Shown here: positions 11,388 to 19,121 of the stretch, piece by piece
Numbering within the stretch: position 1 is the stretch's first letter
Layout of the letters: each line of letters begins with the position of its first letter
Source of the DNA: JBOGJI01 sp050747865
Lineage (GTDB): Bacteria; Acidobacteriota; Thermoanaerobaculia; Multivoradales; JAHEKO01
Reading direction: 5' to 3'
Assembly: GCA_050747865.1 (NCBI GenBank)
Contig: JBOGJI010000314.1
Location: forward strand, 1 to 24,066
Length of the DNA: 24,066 nucleotides
Translations under genes and position numbers: made by a program
The notes under the pieces: generated by a model
What the model was told of the DNA's origin: nothing
Databases searched by the model: none
Seen by the model: only the letters and a program-made list of their open reading frames with translations

Positions 11388-11409
11388 CTGAAGCGGCCGG
11401 CCGCTTCAG
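11388..11409 (-). terminator. Perfect 22-bp palindrome just after pyrC
   Basis: The arms CTGAAGCGGCC and its complement meet with no spacer, ending two bases from the pyrC stop codon. As RNA this would form a nine-bp GC-rich stem with a four-base loop. No run of U follows on the minus strand, so it is a weak intrinsic terminator at best. It may be a Rho-assisted stop, an mRNA-stabilising hairpin or a protein site. The gap from pyrC to the next gene is only 55 bp. Confidence 0.45.
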
Positions 11410-11410
11410 T

Positions 11411-12697
11411 CTAGAGCGTCACCGGGCGGCCGGCGAGAATCGTGCCCACCGGCCTGCCGCGCAGCTTCCAGCCTTCGAACGGCGTGTTGCGGGCCTTGCT
11501 CGAGAAGCGGTCGCGGCGGACGGTGACCTGGCGGTCGAGGGACAGCAGGGTGACGTCGCCGGGGCTGCCGGCGGCGAGCGTCCCGCCCGGGACGTCGAGC
11601 ACCCGGGCCGGGCCGGTGGAGAGCAGCTCGATCAGGCGCGACAGGGAGAGGATGCCCGGGCGGACCAGGCGGTCGAGGCAGAGGCTGACGGCGGTTTCGA
11701 GGCCGACGACGCCGAACGGGGCGAGGCTGAACTCGACGTCCTTCTCGTCCGGGTGGTGCGGCGCGTGGTCGGTGGCGATGGCGTCGATCGTGCCGTCGGC
11801 CAGACCCCGGATCAGCGCCTCGCGGTCGGACTCCGAGCGCAGCGGCGGGTTCATCTTGGTATCGGTCGAGAAGCCGCGCTCGGCCACGGCCTCGTCGGTC
11901 AGCAGCAGGTGGTGGGGGGTGACCTCGCAGGAGACCGGCCGGCCGGCGGCGCGGGCCCGCCGCACCATGTCGAGGCTGCGGGCGGTGGACAGGTGGGCGA
12001 CGTGATAGCGACCGCCGAAGTCCTCCTGCAGGATGAGGTCGCGGGCGACCACCACGTCCTCCGCCGCGCCCGGGATCCCGGCCAGCCCGAGGCGGGTGGA
12101 CCACTCTCCCTCGTGCATCACACCGTCGCCGGTCAGGTCGAGGTCCTGGGCGTGCTGGATCACCGGCAGGGCAAAGTGCTGGCAATACTGGAGGGCGCGG
12201 CGCATCAGCTCGGCGTTCTTGACCGGCAGGCCGTCGTCCGACACCGCCACGATGCCGGCCGTCGCCATGTCGCCGATCTCGGCCAGCTCCTCGCCCCGCA
12301 TCCCCTTGGAGACCGCGCCGATGGGATAGACCCGCGCCAGGCCGTGCCGCGCCGCCTCCTTGAGGATGTGCTCGGTGACCGAGCGGTTGTCGTTGACCGG
12401 CACGGTGTTGGCCATGCACGCGACCGCGGTGAAGCCGCCGGCCGCCGCGGCCGCAGTTCCCGTGCGCACGGTCTCCTTGTACTCCTGCCCCGGCTCGCGC
12501 AGGTGCACGTGCATGTCGATGAGGCCAGGGGTCACGACCAGGCCCGCGGCATCCACCACCTCGGCACCGCGCGCCGGGATCCCGCCGTCCACCCGCGCCA
12601 CCACGCCATCCTCGATCAGCACGTCGAGCGCGGCGTCGAGGTCCTGGCTCGGATCCACCACCCGACCGCCGCGGATCAACAGACGGCCGGCCGTCAC
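11411..12697 (-). CDS. pyrC: Dihydroorotase, class I
   Basis: The 428-residue enzyme catalyses ring closure of carbamoyl-aspartate to dihydroorotate, the third step of UMP synthesis. Zinc ligands appear as DMHVHLREPG (H63, H65), SDDG (the Asp of class I enzymes), PVIQHAQD, VAHLST and TDHAPHH. The EYKETVRTGTAAAAAGGFT stretch and the length are standard. It starts at a GTG whose last bases overlap the pyrB stop (GTGA), which points to translational coupling. In Aquifex, class I dihydroorotase forms a joint complex with aspartate carbamoyltransferase, and this coupling would favour the same arrangement. All ligands look present, so it is probably active rather than a pseudo-dihydroorotase. Confidence 0.96.
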   Translation of the reverse strand: MTAGRLLIRGGRVVDPSQDLDAALDVLIEDGVVARVDGGIPARGAEVVDAAGLVVTPGLIDMHVHLREPGQEYKETVRTGTAAAAAGGFTAVACMANTVPVNDNRSVTEHILKEAARHGLARVYPIGAVSKGMRGEELAEIGDMATAGIVAVSDDGLPVKNAELMRRALQYCQHFALPVIQHAQDLDLTGDGVMHEGEWSTRLGLAGIPGAAEDVVVARDLILQEDFGGRYHVAHLSTARSLDMVRRARAAGRPVSCEVTPHHLLLTDEAVAERGFSTDTKMNPPLRSESDREALIRGLADGTIDAIATDHAPHHPDEKDVEFSLAPFGVVGLETAVSLCLDRLVRPGILSLSRLIELLSTGPARVLDVPGGTLAAGSPGDVTLLSLDRQVTVRRDRFSSKARNTPFEGWKLRGRPVGTILAGRPVTL

Positions 12698-13641
12698 GCC
12701 GCCTCCCGGTGCATGCCCGAGCAGAGATACAGCACCGCCATGCGCACCGCCAGGCCGTTCGCGACCTGCTCCAGGATCACCGAGGTGGCCCCGTCGGCGA
12801 CGTCGCTGGCGATCTCCACGCCGCGGTTCATCGGCCCGGGATGCATGACGATGGCGTCGCGCTTGGCCAGCTTCAGGCGCTCGCGGGTGAGACCGAAGAG
12901 GTTGAAGTACTCCTTCACCGACGGGAAGAGCACCCGCGACTGCCGCTCGAGCTGGATGCGAAGCATCATCACCACGTCGGCGCCGCGGATCGCGTCCTCC
13001 AGCGAATACGCCACCCGCGCGCCCAGTTTCTCCACCTTCGCCGGCATCATGGTGCGCGGCCCGGCGACGGTGACCCGGGCGCCCATCTTGGTCAGCAGCA
13101 GCACGTTCGAGCGCACCACCCGGCTGTGCTCGATGTCGCCGACGATCGCCACATCGAGGCCGGCCAGGCGCCCCTTGTGCTGGCGGATGGTGAAGGCGTC
13201 GAGCAGCGCCTGGGTCGGGTGTTCGTGGGGGCCGTCGCCGGCGTTGATGATGCCGGCCTCGAGCCGCCGCGCCAGCATGTGCGGCACTCCGGGATAGCCG
13301 TGGCGGATGACGATCAGGTCAGGCGCCATCGCCTGCAGGTTGAGCGCCGTGTCGACCAGGCTCTCCCCCTTGGTGAGCGACGAGCCCGAGGTCGAGAAGT
13401 TGAGGCTGTCCGCCGACAGGCGCTTCTCCGCCAGCTCGAAACTCGATCGCGTACGGGTCGAAGACTCGAAGAAGAGGTTGAGGACGGTCTTGCCGCGCAG
13501 CGTCGGGACTTTCTTGATCGGCCGCTCCGCCACCTCGCGGAACGACTCGGCGGTGTCGAGGACGAGCTGGATCTCGGCGGCGGAAAGATCGGCGATCCCC
13601 AGCAGGTCCTTGCGCTGCCAGCGGAGATCGTCGGCGCTCAC
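12694..13641 (-). CDS. pyrB: Aspartate carbamoyltransferase, catalytic chain
   Basis: This 315-residue protein makes N-carbamoyl-aspartate from carbamoyl phosphate and aspartate. FFESSTRTR holds the carbamoyl-phosphate loop (SSTRTR, 60-65). SGSSLTKGES, HPTQALLDAFTI, the aspartate-domain GDIEHSRVVRS and HPGPMNRGVEI follow in the expected order and spacing. The GTG at 13641 lies five bases after the pyrR stop with an AGGG in range. No regulatory chain (PyrI) is seen nearby, so control probably falls on PyrR or on the partner dihydroorotase. It overlaps pyrC by four bases. Confidence 0.97.
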   Translation of the reverse strand: MSADDLRWQRKDLLGIADLSAAEIQLVLDTAESFREVAERPIKKVPTLRGKTVLNLFFESSTRTRSSFELAEKRLSADSLNFSTSGSSLTKGESLVDTALNLQAMAPDLIVIRHGYPGVPHMLARRLEAGIINAGDGPHEHPTQALLDAFTIRQHKGRLAGLDVAIVGDIEHSRVVRSNVLLLTKMGARVTVAGPRTMMPAKVEKLGARVAYSLEDAIRGADVVMMLRIQLERQSRVLFPSVKEYFNLFGLTRERLKLAKRDAIVMHPGPMNRGVEIASDVADGATSVILEQVANGLAVRMAVLYLCSGMHREAA

Positions 13642-13646
13642 CTTAT

Positions 13647-14201
13647 CTACCCTGCGCGTTCCATCAGGTCGACCCGGTCGACGGAATCGGTGCTGTCGAA
13701 CTTAACCTCCACCACCTCGCTGGCCTGGGTCTGCACCGTCACGCCAACCACGTCGGCCTGGATCGGCAGCTCGCGGTGGCCGCGGTCGACGAGCACGGCG
13801 AGCTGCACCGCCCGCGGCCGCCCGTAGTCCACCAGGGCGTCGAGGGCCGCGCGGATGGTGCGCCCGGTGTAGAGCACGTCGTCGCAGAGCATCAGGACGT
13901 GGTCCTCCACGCGGTCGGGAATCTGTGTCGCTTTGACCACCGGCTGCGGGGCGATGGTGGAGAGATCGTCGCGATAGAGGGTGATGTCGAGGACGCCGAG
14001 CGGCACGTCGCGGCCTTCCACACGCTGGATCTCGGCGCGCAGCCGCTCGGCCAGGGGCACGCCGCGGGTGCGGATCCCCACCAGCACCAGGCGGTCGAGC
14101 TCCGGGCAACGCTCGATCACCTCTCCGGCCATACGGCGCAGCACACGATCCATCTGCCGCCCATCGAGCAGCGTCCGCTTGCGCCTCAACTTGTCGGTCA
14201 C
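13647..14201 (-). CDS. pyrR: PyrR: pyrimidine operon regulator / uracil phosphoribosyltransferase
   Basis: The 184-residue protein has the type I phosphoribosyltransferase fold, with the PRPP loop VLMLCDDVLYTGRTIRAAL (core 107-115) and the PyrR-specific LDITLYRDDLSTI segment (71-83). GIRTRGVPLAERL (43-54) is also typical. PyrR binds pyr mRNA in response to UMP and can make UMP from uracil and PRPP. It starts at a GTG with GAAGGG about 11 bases ahead. It leads the pyr operon, five bases before pyrB. With the promoter given at 14233-14262, the leader would be only about 25 nt. That leaves no room for an attenuator, so if it regulates here it probably acts on translation. Confidence 0.95.
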   Translation of the reverse strand: MTDKLRRKRTLLDGRQMDRVLRRMAGEVIERCPELDRLVLVGIRTRGVPLAERLRAEIQRVEGRDVPLGVLDITLYRDDLSTIAPQPVVKATQIPDRVEDHVLMLCDDVLYTGRTIRAALDALVDYGRPRAVQLAVLVDRGHRELPIQADVVGVTVQTQASEVVEVKFDSTDSVDRVDLMERAG

Positions 14202-14232
14202 GGAGTATTCAGCCCTTCGCGCGGTCCGCGGG

Positions 14233-14262
14233 ATGCTAGTGCGGCAGGGCGGGAGGTGTCAA
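14233..14262 (-). promoter_or_regulatory. Sigma-70-type promoter of the pyr operon
   Basis: On the minus strand a perfect TTGACA (14262-14257) is followed after 18 bases by TAGCAT (14238-14233). Transcription would start near 14225, about 25 bases ahead of the pyrR GTG. Confidence 0.7.
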
Positions 14263-14295
14263 ACCGCTATATCTCGTGGCTCCAAGTCTCTGTGC

Positions 14296-14309
14296 CACAA
14301 GATCTTGTG
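14296..14309. repeat. Perfect 14-bp palindrome CACAAGATCTTGTG between pyrR and smc
   Basis: The palindrome sits in the 158-bp divergent gap (14202-14359) and covers most of the proposed -35 hexamer of the smc promoter. It also lies about 35 bp upstream of the pyr -35. That position is typical of an operator. No gene product in this window is an obvious binder. Confidence 0.55.
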
Positions 14310-14334
14310 TTGCAGACGGATCCGGTGGTATCCT
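14305..14334 (+). promoter_or_regulatory. Candidate promoter of smc
   Basis: TTGTGT (14305-14310) and TATCCT (14329-14334) are separated by 18 bases. Both match sigma-70 hexamers only in part. The start would fall near 14341, giving a leader of about 20 bases that contains CGGGGGAT before the ATG. Confidence 0.4.
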
Positions 14335-14359
14335 CGCGCACGGGGGATCGTTCATCCAC

Positions 14360-17300
14360 ATGCTCAAGCTGCATCGCCTGGAGCTTTTCGGGTTCAAGTC
14401 TTTCGTCGACGATTCGGTCCTGGAGTTCTCCGGCGGCATCACCGCCGTCGTCGGCCCCAACGGCTGCGGCAAGAGCAACCTCTGCGACGCGGTCACCTGG
14501 GTGCTGGGCGAACGCTCGGCCAAGAGCCTGCGCGGCGACACCATGGAGGACGTGATCTTCAATGGGTCGGGGAGCCGCAAGCCGGTCGGGCTCGCCGAGG
14601 CGACGTTGACGCTGCTGACCGATCCGGACTTCCCCGGCTCGCAGGACGGGCGCCTCACGGTCGGCCGTCGCGTCGATCGCGCCGGCGAGGGCGAATATTT
14701 CATCAACGGCCGCAGGGTCCGTTTGAAGGACATCCGCGACCTGCTGATGGACACCGGGCTGGGCCTGCGCGCCTATTCGGTGATCGAGCAGGGCAAGGTG
14801 GGCATGATCCTCTCGGGCAAGCCGCAGGAGCGGCGCCGCCTGCTGGAGGAGGCCGCCGGGATCACCCGCTACAAGGAGCGCAAGCGGGTCGCCGAGGTCA
14901 AGCTCGAATCGGCGCTCACCAACCTCCACCGCCTGGATGACATCCTGGCGGAGCTGGAGCGCAACCTGCGCTCCCTGAAGCGCCAGGCGGGCGCGGCGCG
15001 CCGCTACGAGGAGCGGCGGCAGGAGATGCGGGAGCTGCTCGCCCGCGTGCTCGCCGGGCGCTGGTCGCGCCAGGCCCAACGACTGGCGCAGCTGCAGCGC
15101 CGGGTGGAGGGGCTGCAGGCCGAAGAGGCCTCGAGCTCGGCGGCCCTGCACCGCGCCGAGGCGGAGCTGGCGGAGGCCCGCGAGGAGCTGGAGCGGCTGA
15201 CGCGGACACTCTCCGAGCGGCACCAGCGGCAGGCCGAGCTGGCCGCCCGTATCGAAGGGCGGCAGGAGTTCCTGAAGAGCTCGCGCGCGCGCCTCGAGGA
15301 GCTAACCGAGAGGATTGCCGGCGGCGAGGCCCTGTGTGAGCGGCGCCGCACCGAGATCGCCGACCGCCAGACCGCGCTGCGCGAGGTGGAGGCGACCTGT
15401 CTCCAGCTCGCGGAAGAGCACCGCTTGGCGGCGGCCGACGTCGACCTCGACGCCGGCGAGCTGGAGTCGGCCGAGAGCGAGCTGGCGCAGAGCGAGCGGA
15501 CCCTGGAGCTCACGCGGGCGGAGCTGCTCACCTCCCTGGGACGCCTCAACGACCTGCGCAACCGCCGGCATCGCGAGCAGACCGAATGCGAGAAGGGCGA
15601 GTTCCGCCGCCGGCGCCTGGACGAGGAGCTCACCGGCCGCGAAGGGCACGTCGAGCAGGCCGCCGGCGAGCTGAGCGCCGCCGAGGCGGCGCTGGAATCG
15701 CTGGCCGGGCGTTGCACGGCGGCTGAAGACGAGCTGTCGCGTGCCGAGCGGACGGCCGCCGAGACCGCGACGGCACGCGAGGACGTGGCGCAGAGCCTCG
15801 TCGGCCGGCGTCAGGACCTCGCCCGTATGGAGCAGCGCCAGGAGGTCCTGCGCGAGCTGTCGCAGGCGCACGCCGACCGCCGCGAGGGTTTGCGCCGCGC
15901 CCTGCAGGCCGCCGGCCTGCCCGAGCCGCGCTTTCTCGCCGAGGGTCTGGAGGCGCCGCGAGGATGGGAACGGGTCCTCGATGAGTATCTTGGCGCCCTG
16001 GCGGACGCCGTGGTCGTCCCCGCCGACCGCGACGCCTTGGAGCTGGCCGCGGCCACGGAGTCGGGCGTCGCCCTCATCGAGAGGGTCGGTCTGCCGGCCC
16101 CTTCAACGGGGCTGCCCGAGCCCGACGAGACCCTGGGCAGCCTGGCCGAGGAGCTGGGGATCCCGACGGAGGTCGCGTCGGCCCTCTCCCCCGCCTATCT
16201 GGTCGACGACGCGGCCACCGCTCGCCGCCTGGCCCATGCCTATCCGGGAGTCGCCTTCCTGAGCCGCGACCTGGTGGCCCGCGGTGGCGTGCTCCAGCGC
16301 CCTTCCGATTCGTCGCAACCGGGGCAGCTCGCCCGTAAACAGGAGCTCGACCAGCTGGAGCGTGAGCGCGAGCGGCTGCAAGCCGATGCCGAGCGCCTGG
16401 AGGCCGAGGCGACGCGGCTCGAGAAGGCGCTGCAAGAGGCCACGGCCGCCCGGGAGGCCGCGGCGGATACCCTCTCCGGCCTGCAACGGGAGCGCGCAGT
16501 GGCCGAGGCGCGGCGCGACGACGCCCGGGCGCACCGGCACCGCCTGGAGCTCGAGCGCGACACCCTGGCGACGGAGCGGGACGAGATCGTGCGCGAGCTG
16601 GCGCGCATCCTGGGGACGGCCGAGCGACTGACCGCCGAGCTGGAGGCGGCCGAGCGCGAGCACCACGACCGGGAGTCCGCCTTCGATCGCCTGCAGCAGG
16701 AGACCCAGGCGGCCCGCGAGCGGCGCGCGGCGCTGCGCACCGAGGGGACGGGACACCGCGGCAAGCTGGAGCTGCTGACCGAGCGGCTCACCGCCCAGCG
16801 CCGCACCGAGGAACGTCTGCGCGACGAGATCCGCGACGCCGAACAACACGTCGCGGCCTGGCGCGATGAGGCCGAGCAGCTCGCCGCCCGCCGTCGCGAG
16901 CTGGGCGAGGCCATGGCGGCGGCGGAGCAAGAGCTGCAGGAGACCCTGGAAACGCGCGCCGGCGCCGAGGAGCAGGTGATGGCCGCTCAGGAGGTCCTGG
17001 ACGAGCAGCGCCGGCGCGTGCGCGAGCTGGAGGCGCAGGTCGAGGCCGCGCGGGGCACCCGCGAGGAGATCCGGGAAGCCCTCTCCGAGGCGCGCGTCGA
17101 GCACGCCGGTTGCCGCCAGGAGAGCGACAACCTGCGCGGCGCCTTCCGCGATCAGCTCGGCGAGGAGCCGCCGGACGAGACCGGCGAGCCGCCGGCGGAG
17201 CTGGCGGAGCTGGAGATCGATCTGCAGCGGCTCAAGGAGCGCCTGGAGGGCATGGGCCCGGTCAACTTGCTGGCCGCCGAGGAGTACCGGGAGCAGGAGG

Positions 17301-17896
17301 AGCGGCACGGCTTCCTGTCCACGCAGCGGGACGACGTCGCGCAGTCGATCGAGCGCCTGCGCCGCACCATCCGCGAGATCAACCAGACCTCCTCGCAGCG
17401 CTTTCGCGACACCTTCGAGGAGGTCAACCGCCATTTCGGCGTCACCTTCGTCGAGCTGTTCCAGGGCGGCGAGGCGGAGATGCGCCTGCTCGACGAGGAG
17501 GACCTGCTCGAGTCCGGCATCGAGATCGTCGCCCGCCCGCCGGGCAAGCGGGCGCAGAACATCATGCTGCTGTCGGGCGGCGAGAAGGCGCTGACCGCCA
17601 TCGCCCTGCTGTTCGCCCTGTTCCGCACCAAGCCGTCGCCGTTCTGCATCCTCGACGAGGTCGACGCGCCGCTCGACGACCTGAACACCCTGCGCTTCGC
17701 CGAGATGCTCAAGCGTTTGGCCGGCGAGACCCAGTTCGTAGTCATCACCCACAACAAGCTGACTATGGAGGCGGCTTCCCGGCTCTACGGCGTGACCATG
17801 CAGGAGCGCGGCGTCTCCAGCCTGGTGGCGGTGGAGCTGGACGAGGTGCAACCGCCCGAGGAGGCCTCCGCGCGCGAAGCCGCGGCGTCGGCGTAA
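14360..17896 (+). CDS. smc: Chromosome segregation protein SMC
   Basis: This 1178-residue protein is full length for bacterial SMC. The N-terminal head starts MLKLHRLELFGFKSF and has Walker A GPNGCGKS (32-39). A long coiled coil of Glu/Arg/Leu/Ala heptads follows, then a hinge at about 525-645, a returning coiled coil, and the C-terminal head. That head has the signature LSGGEK (from 1071), Walker B CILDE (1096-1100) and the D-loop APLDD. SMC dimers load on DNA and extrude loops to organise and separate chromosomes, normally with ScpA and ScpB, which are not in the window. The ATG at 14360 is chosen because the conserved N-terminus begins there; an open frame to 14276 adds 28 residues not typical of the family. 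The hinge is well diverged but keeps a late GG (ARGGVLQRP). Confidence 0.97.
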   Translation: MLKLHRLELFGFKSFVDDSVLEFSGGITAVVGPNGCGKSNLCDAVTWVLGERSAKSLRGDTMEDVIFNGSGSRKPVGLAEATLTLLTDPDFPGSQDGRLTVGRRVDRAGEGEYFINGRRVRLKDIRDLLMDTGLGLRAYSVIEQGKVGMILSGKPQERRRLLEEAAGITRYKERKRVAEVKLESALTNLHRLDDILAELERNLRSLKRQAGAARRYEERRQEMRELLARVLAGRWSRQAQRLAQLQRRVEGLQAEEASSSAALHRAEAELAEAREELERLTRTLSERHQRQAELAARIEGRQEFLKSSRARLEELTERIAGGEALCERRRTEIADRQTALREVEATCLQLAEEHRLAAADVDLDAGELESAESELAQSERTLELTRAELLTSLGRLNDLRNRRHREQTECEKGEFRRRRLDEELTGREGHVEQAAGELSAAEAALESLAGRCTAAEDELSRAERTAAETATAREDVAQSLVGRRQDLARMEQRQEVLRELSQAHADRREGLRRALQAAGLPEPRFLAEGLEAPRGWERVLDEYLGALADAVVVPADRDALELAAATESGVALIERVGLPAPSTGLPEPDETLGSLAEELGIPTEVASALSPAYLVDDAATARRLAHAYPGVAFLSRDLVARGGVLQRPSDSSQPGQLARKQELDQLERERERLQADAERLEAEATRLEKALQEATAAREAAADTLSGLQRERAVAEARRDDARAHRHRLELERDTLATERDEIVRELARILGTAERLTAELEAAEREHHDRESAFDRLQQETQAARERRAALRTEGTGHRGKLELLTERLTAQRRTEERLRDEIRDAEQHVAAWRDEAEQLAARRRELGEAMAAAEQELQETLETRAGAEEQVMAAQEVLDEQRRRVRELEAQVEAARGTREEIREALSEARVEHAGCRQESDNLRGAFRDQLGEEPPDETGEPPAELAELEIDLQRLKERLEGMGPVNLLAAEEYREQEERHGFLSTQRDDVAQSIERLRRTIREINQTSSQRFRDTFEEVNRHFGVTFVELFQGGEAEMRLLDEEDLLESGIEIVARPPGKRAQNIMLLSGGEKALTAIALLFALFRTKPSPFCILDEVDAPLDDLNTLRFAEMLKRLAGETQFVVITHNKLTMEAASRLYGVTMQERGVSSLVAVELDEVQPPEEASAREAAASA

Positions 17897-17916
17897 GATC
17901 TACTGCCGGATCGGTC

Positions 17917-18945
17917 ATGTCCGACGTCACATCCCTGCCGTTGATCGTCCTCGCGGGCCACGATGCCCGCCCCGCCGTGCTGCCCGAGAGCGGCGCGGAC
18001 AAGCACCCGCTCGTCGGCCTCAAAGGCCTCGACGTGCGGATCGGAGACCAGCCGCTGATCGACGTGCTGCTGGAGCGGGTGCAGGAGTGCGGCGCCTTCG
18101 ACCCGATCTACATCGCCGGGTCGGCCCATGCCTACGGCGAGCGCCGCGGCGAGGCACGGGTGCTCGACACCGAAGGCAGCTTTGGCCACAACATCGAGAT
18201 CTCGGTCGCCGAGGTGACGCGCCTGCATCCCGACCGCCCGGTGGCACTCACTACCTGCGACATCGTGCCCGAGGCGCACGACCTCGAGACCGCGATGGCG
18301 GACTACGCCGCCGTCGCGCCCGTGGATTTCTGGTTCCCCATGATCACCGCCCCCGCCGACCCCGGAGAGCTCGGAGCCTCGGCCTGGAAGCCCCAATACC
18401 ACGTCGTGCCGCGCCCCGGCGAGCCGCCGGTCTCGATCCTCCCCGGACACCTGCTGATCGTGCAGCCGCAGGTCTGCCGCGTGCCGATCGTGCTGCGCGC
18501 CTTCGATCTCGCCTACCGCACCCGCAACCGCGCCATCGGCTACCGGCTGGTCCGCATCGTCGCTGGCGTCCTGGGAACCCTCCTCGCCGCCGACCTGCGC
18601 GGGTTCTTCCGCCTGCACCCGCCGACGCTCACCGTCTCCGTGATCTACAACGCCGTGGCGCTAGGCCAGGCCTTGCGCGGCGGCCAAGCGACGCCCGAGG
18701 CCCTGGCCCGCCACGCCCGCGCCATCTTCGTGCAGTCCCGCCACCGCCGCCGCCATCCGGAAAGAGGGGGCCGCTTCACCGTCCTGTCGGCGGTCTCCCT
18801 CGCCAAGGACATCGACACCGAGGAAGAGGCCGCCGAGGTCCGGCGCTCGGTGCTGCGCAGCCGCCTCCGCGGCTTCCGCCGCCGCCGCCGCGGCAGCTCC
18901 GGCTCCCTCCCCGACCCCAGCCGCCGCGGCGGCCAGGAGGTGTAG
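17917..18945 (+). CDS. Nucleotidyltransferase-fold (GT-A/MobA-like) protein
   Basis: The 342-residue protein opens LPLIVLAGHDARPAVLPESG, then KHPLVGLKG and PLIDVLLERVQECGAFDPIYIAG. This is the shape of NTP-transferase and MobA-like proteins, with an initial strand and loop, a lysine before an HPL/KPL-type motif, and a helix-strand pair. TTCDIVP around 245 bases further on supplies the likely metal-binding aspartate. The usual GGxGTR loop is replaced by AGHDAR, so nucleotide binding may be altered. The middle (FDLAYRTRNRAIGYRLVRIVAGVLGTLLAADL) includes a hydrophobic helix. The C-terminus is an arginine-rich tail followed by a Ser/Gly/Pro stretch. The start at 17917 has GGA six bases ahead and follows smc by 20 bp, so it is likely co-transcribed. 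The substrate is unknown. Confidence 0.8.
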   Translation: MSDVTSLPLIVLAGHDARPAVLPESGADKHPLVGLKGLDVRIGDQPLIDVLLERVQECGAFDPIYIAGSAHAYGERRGEARVLDTEGSFGHNIEISVAEVTRLHPDRPVALTTCDIVPEAHDLETAMADYAAVAPVDFWFPMITAPADPGELGASAWKPQYHVVPRPGEPPVSILPGHLLIVQPQVCRVPIVLRAFDLAYRTRNRAIGYRLVRIVAGVLGTLLAADLRGFFRLHPPTLTVSVIYNAVALGQALRGGQATPEALARHARAIFVQSRHRRRHPERGGRFTVLSAVSLAKDIDTEEEAAEVRRSVLRSRLRGFRRRRRGSSGSLPDPSRRGGQEV

Positions 18946-18969
18946 CGGCCGAGCTTGTCTCGGCCGCTA
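18943..18969 (+). terminator. Eleven-bp hairpin that includes the stop codon
   Basis: TAGCGGCCGAG, loop CTTGT, and CTCGGCCGCTA form a perfect 11-bp stem. The TAG stop of the upstream gene is the first three bases of the stem. The tail is CGGTTCGTTGC, with no solid U run, so termination may be partial. It separates the smc transcript from the tRNA promoter. Confidence 0.6.
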
Positions 18970-18976
18970 CGGTTCG

Positions 18977-19006
18977 TTGCATTGCTCGATGTTCGTTCCG
19001 TAGAAT
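18977..19006 (+). promoter_or_regulatory. Promoter of tRNA-Thr and probably the exporter gene
   Basis: TTGCAT (18977-18982), an 18-base spacer and TAGAAT (19001-19006) make a good sigma-70 match. Transcription would start near 19013, about 16 bases before the tRNA. Confidence 0.6.
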
Positions 19007-19028
19007 CGTTCATCCCCGCCGGGGACCG

Positions 19029-19103
19029 GCCGACGTAGCTCAGGGGTAGAGCAGTCGCCTCGTAAGCGACAGGTCATCGGTTCAAATCCGATCGTCGGCT
19101 CCA
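19029..19103 (+). tRNA. tRNA-Thr (anticodon CGT), CCA encoded
   Basis: The acceptor arms GCCGACG and CGTCGGC pair fully, followed by T and an encoded CCA. The D arm is AGCTCAGGGGTAGAGC, the anticodon stem is GTCGC/GCGAC with loop CTCGTAA (anticodon CGT at 19061-19063), and the T arm is ATCGG-TTCAAAT-CCGAT. It reads ACG codons as threonine. Only 18 bases separate it from the next gene on the same strand, so the two probably share a transcript that RNase P and a 3' nuclease would separate. Confidence 0.97.
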
Positions 19104-19121
19104 GCCGGATAGACTCCCCCG

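Noticed and set aside
11354..13297. 647-codon plus-strand frame across pyrC and pyrB
   Set aside because: It runs antisense to two enzymes with complete active sites and has low-complexity composition.
16103..17851. 582-codon minus-strand frame opposite smc
   Set aside because: It is a leucine/glutamine-rich mirror of the SMC coiled coil, with no independent signal.
18880..18900. CGC trinucleotide run as a microsatellite repeat
   Set aside because: It is short and simply encodes the arginine-rich tail of the gene there.
19029..19103. tRNA gene as an integration site for a mobile element
   Set aside because: No integrase, no repeated tRNA end and no change in gene type was seen on either side.
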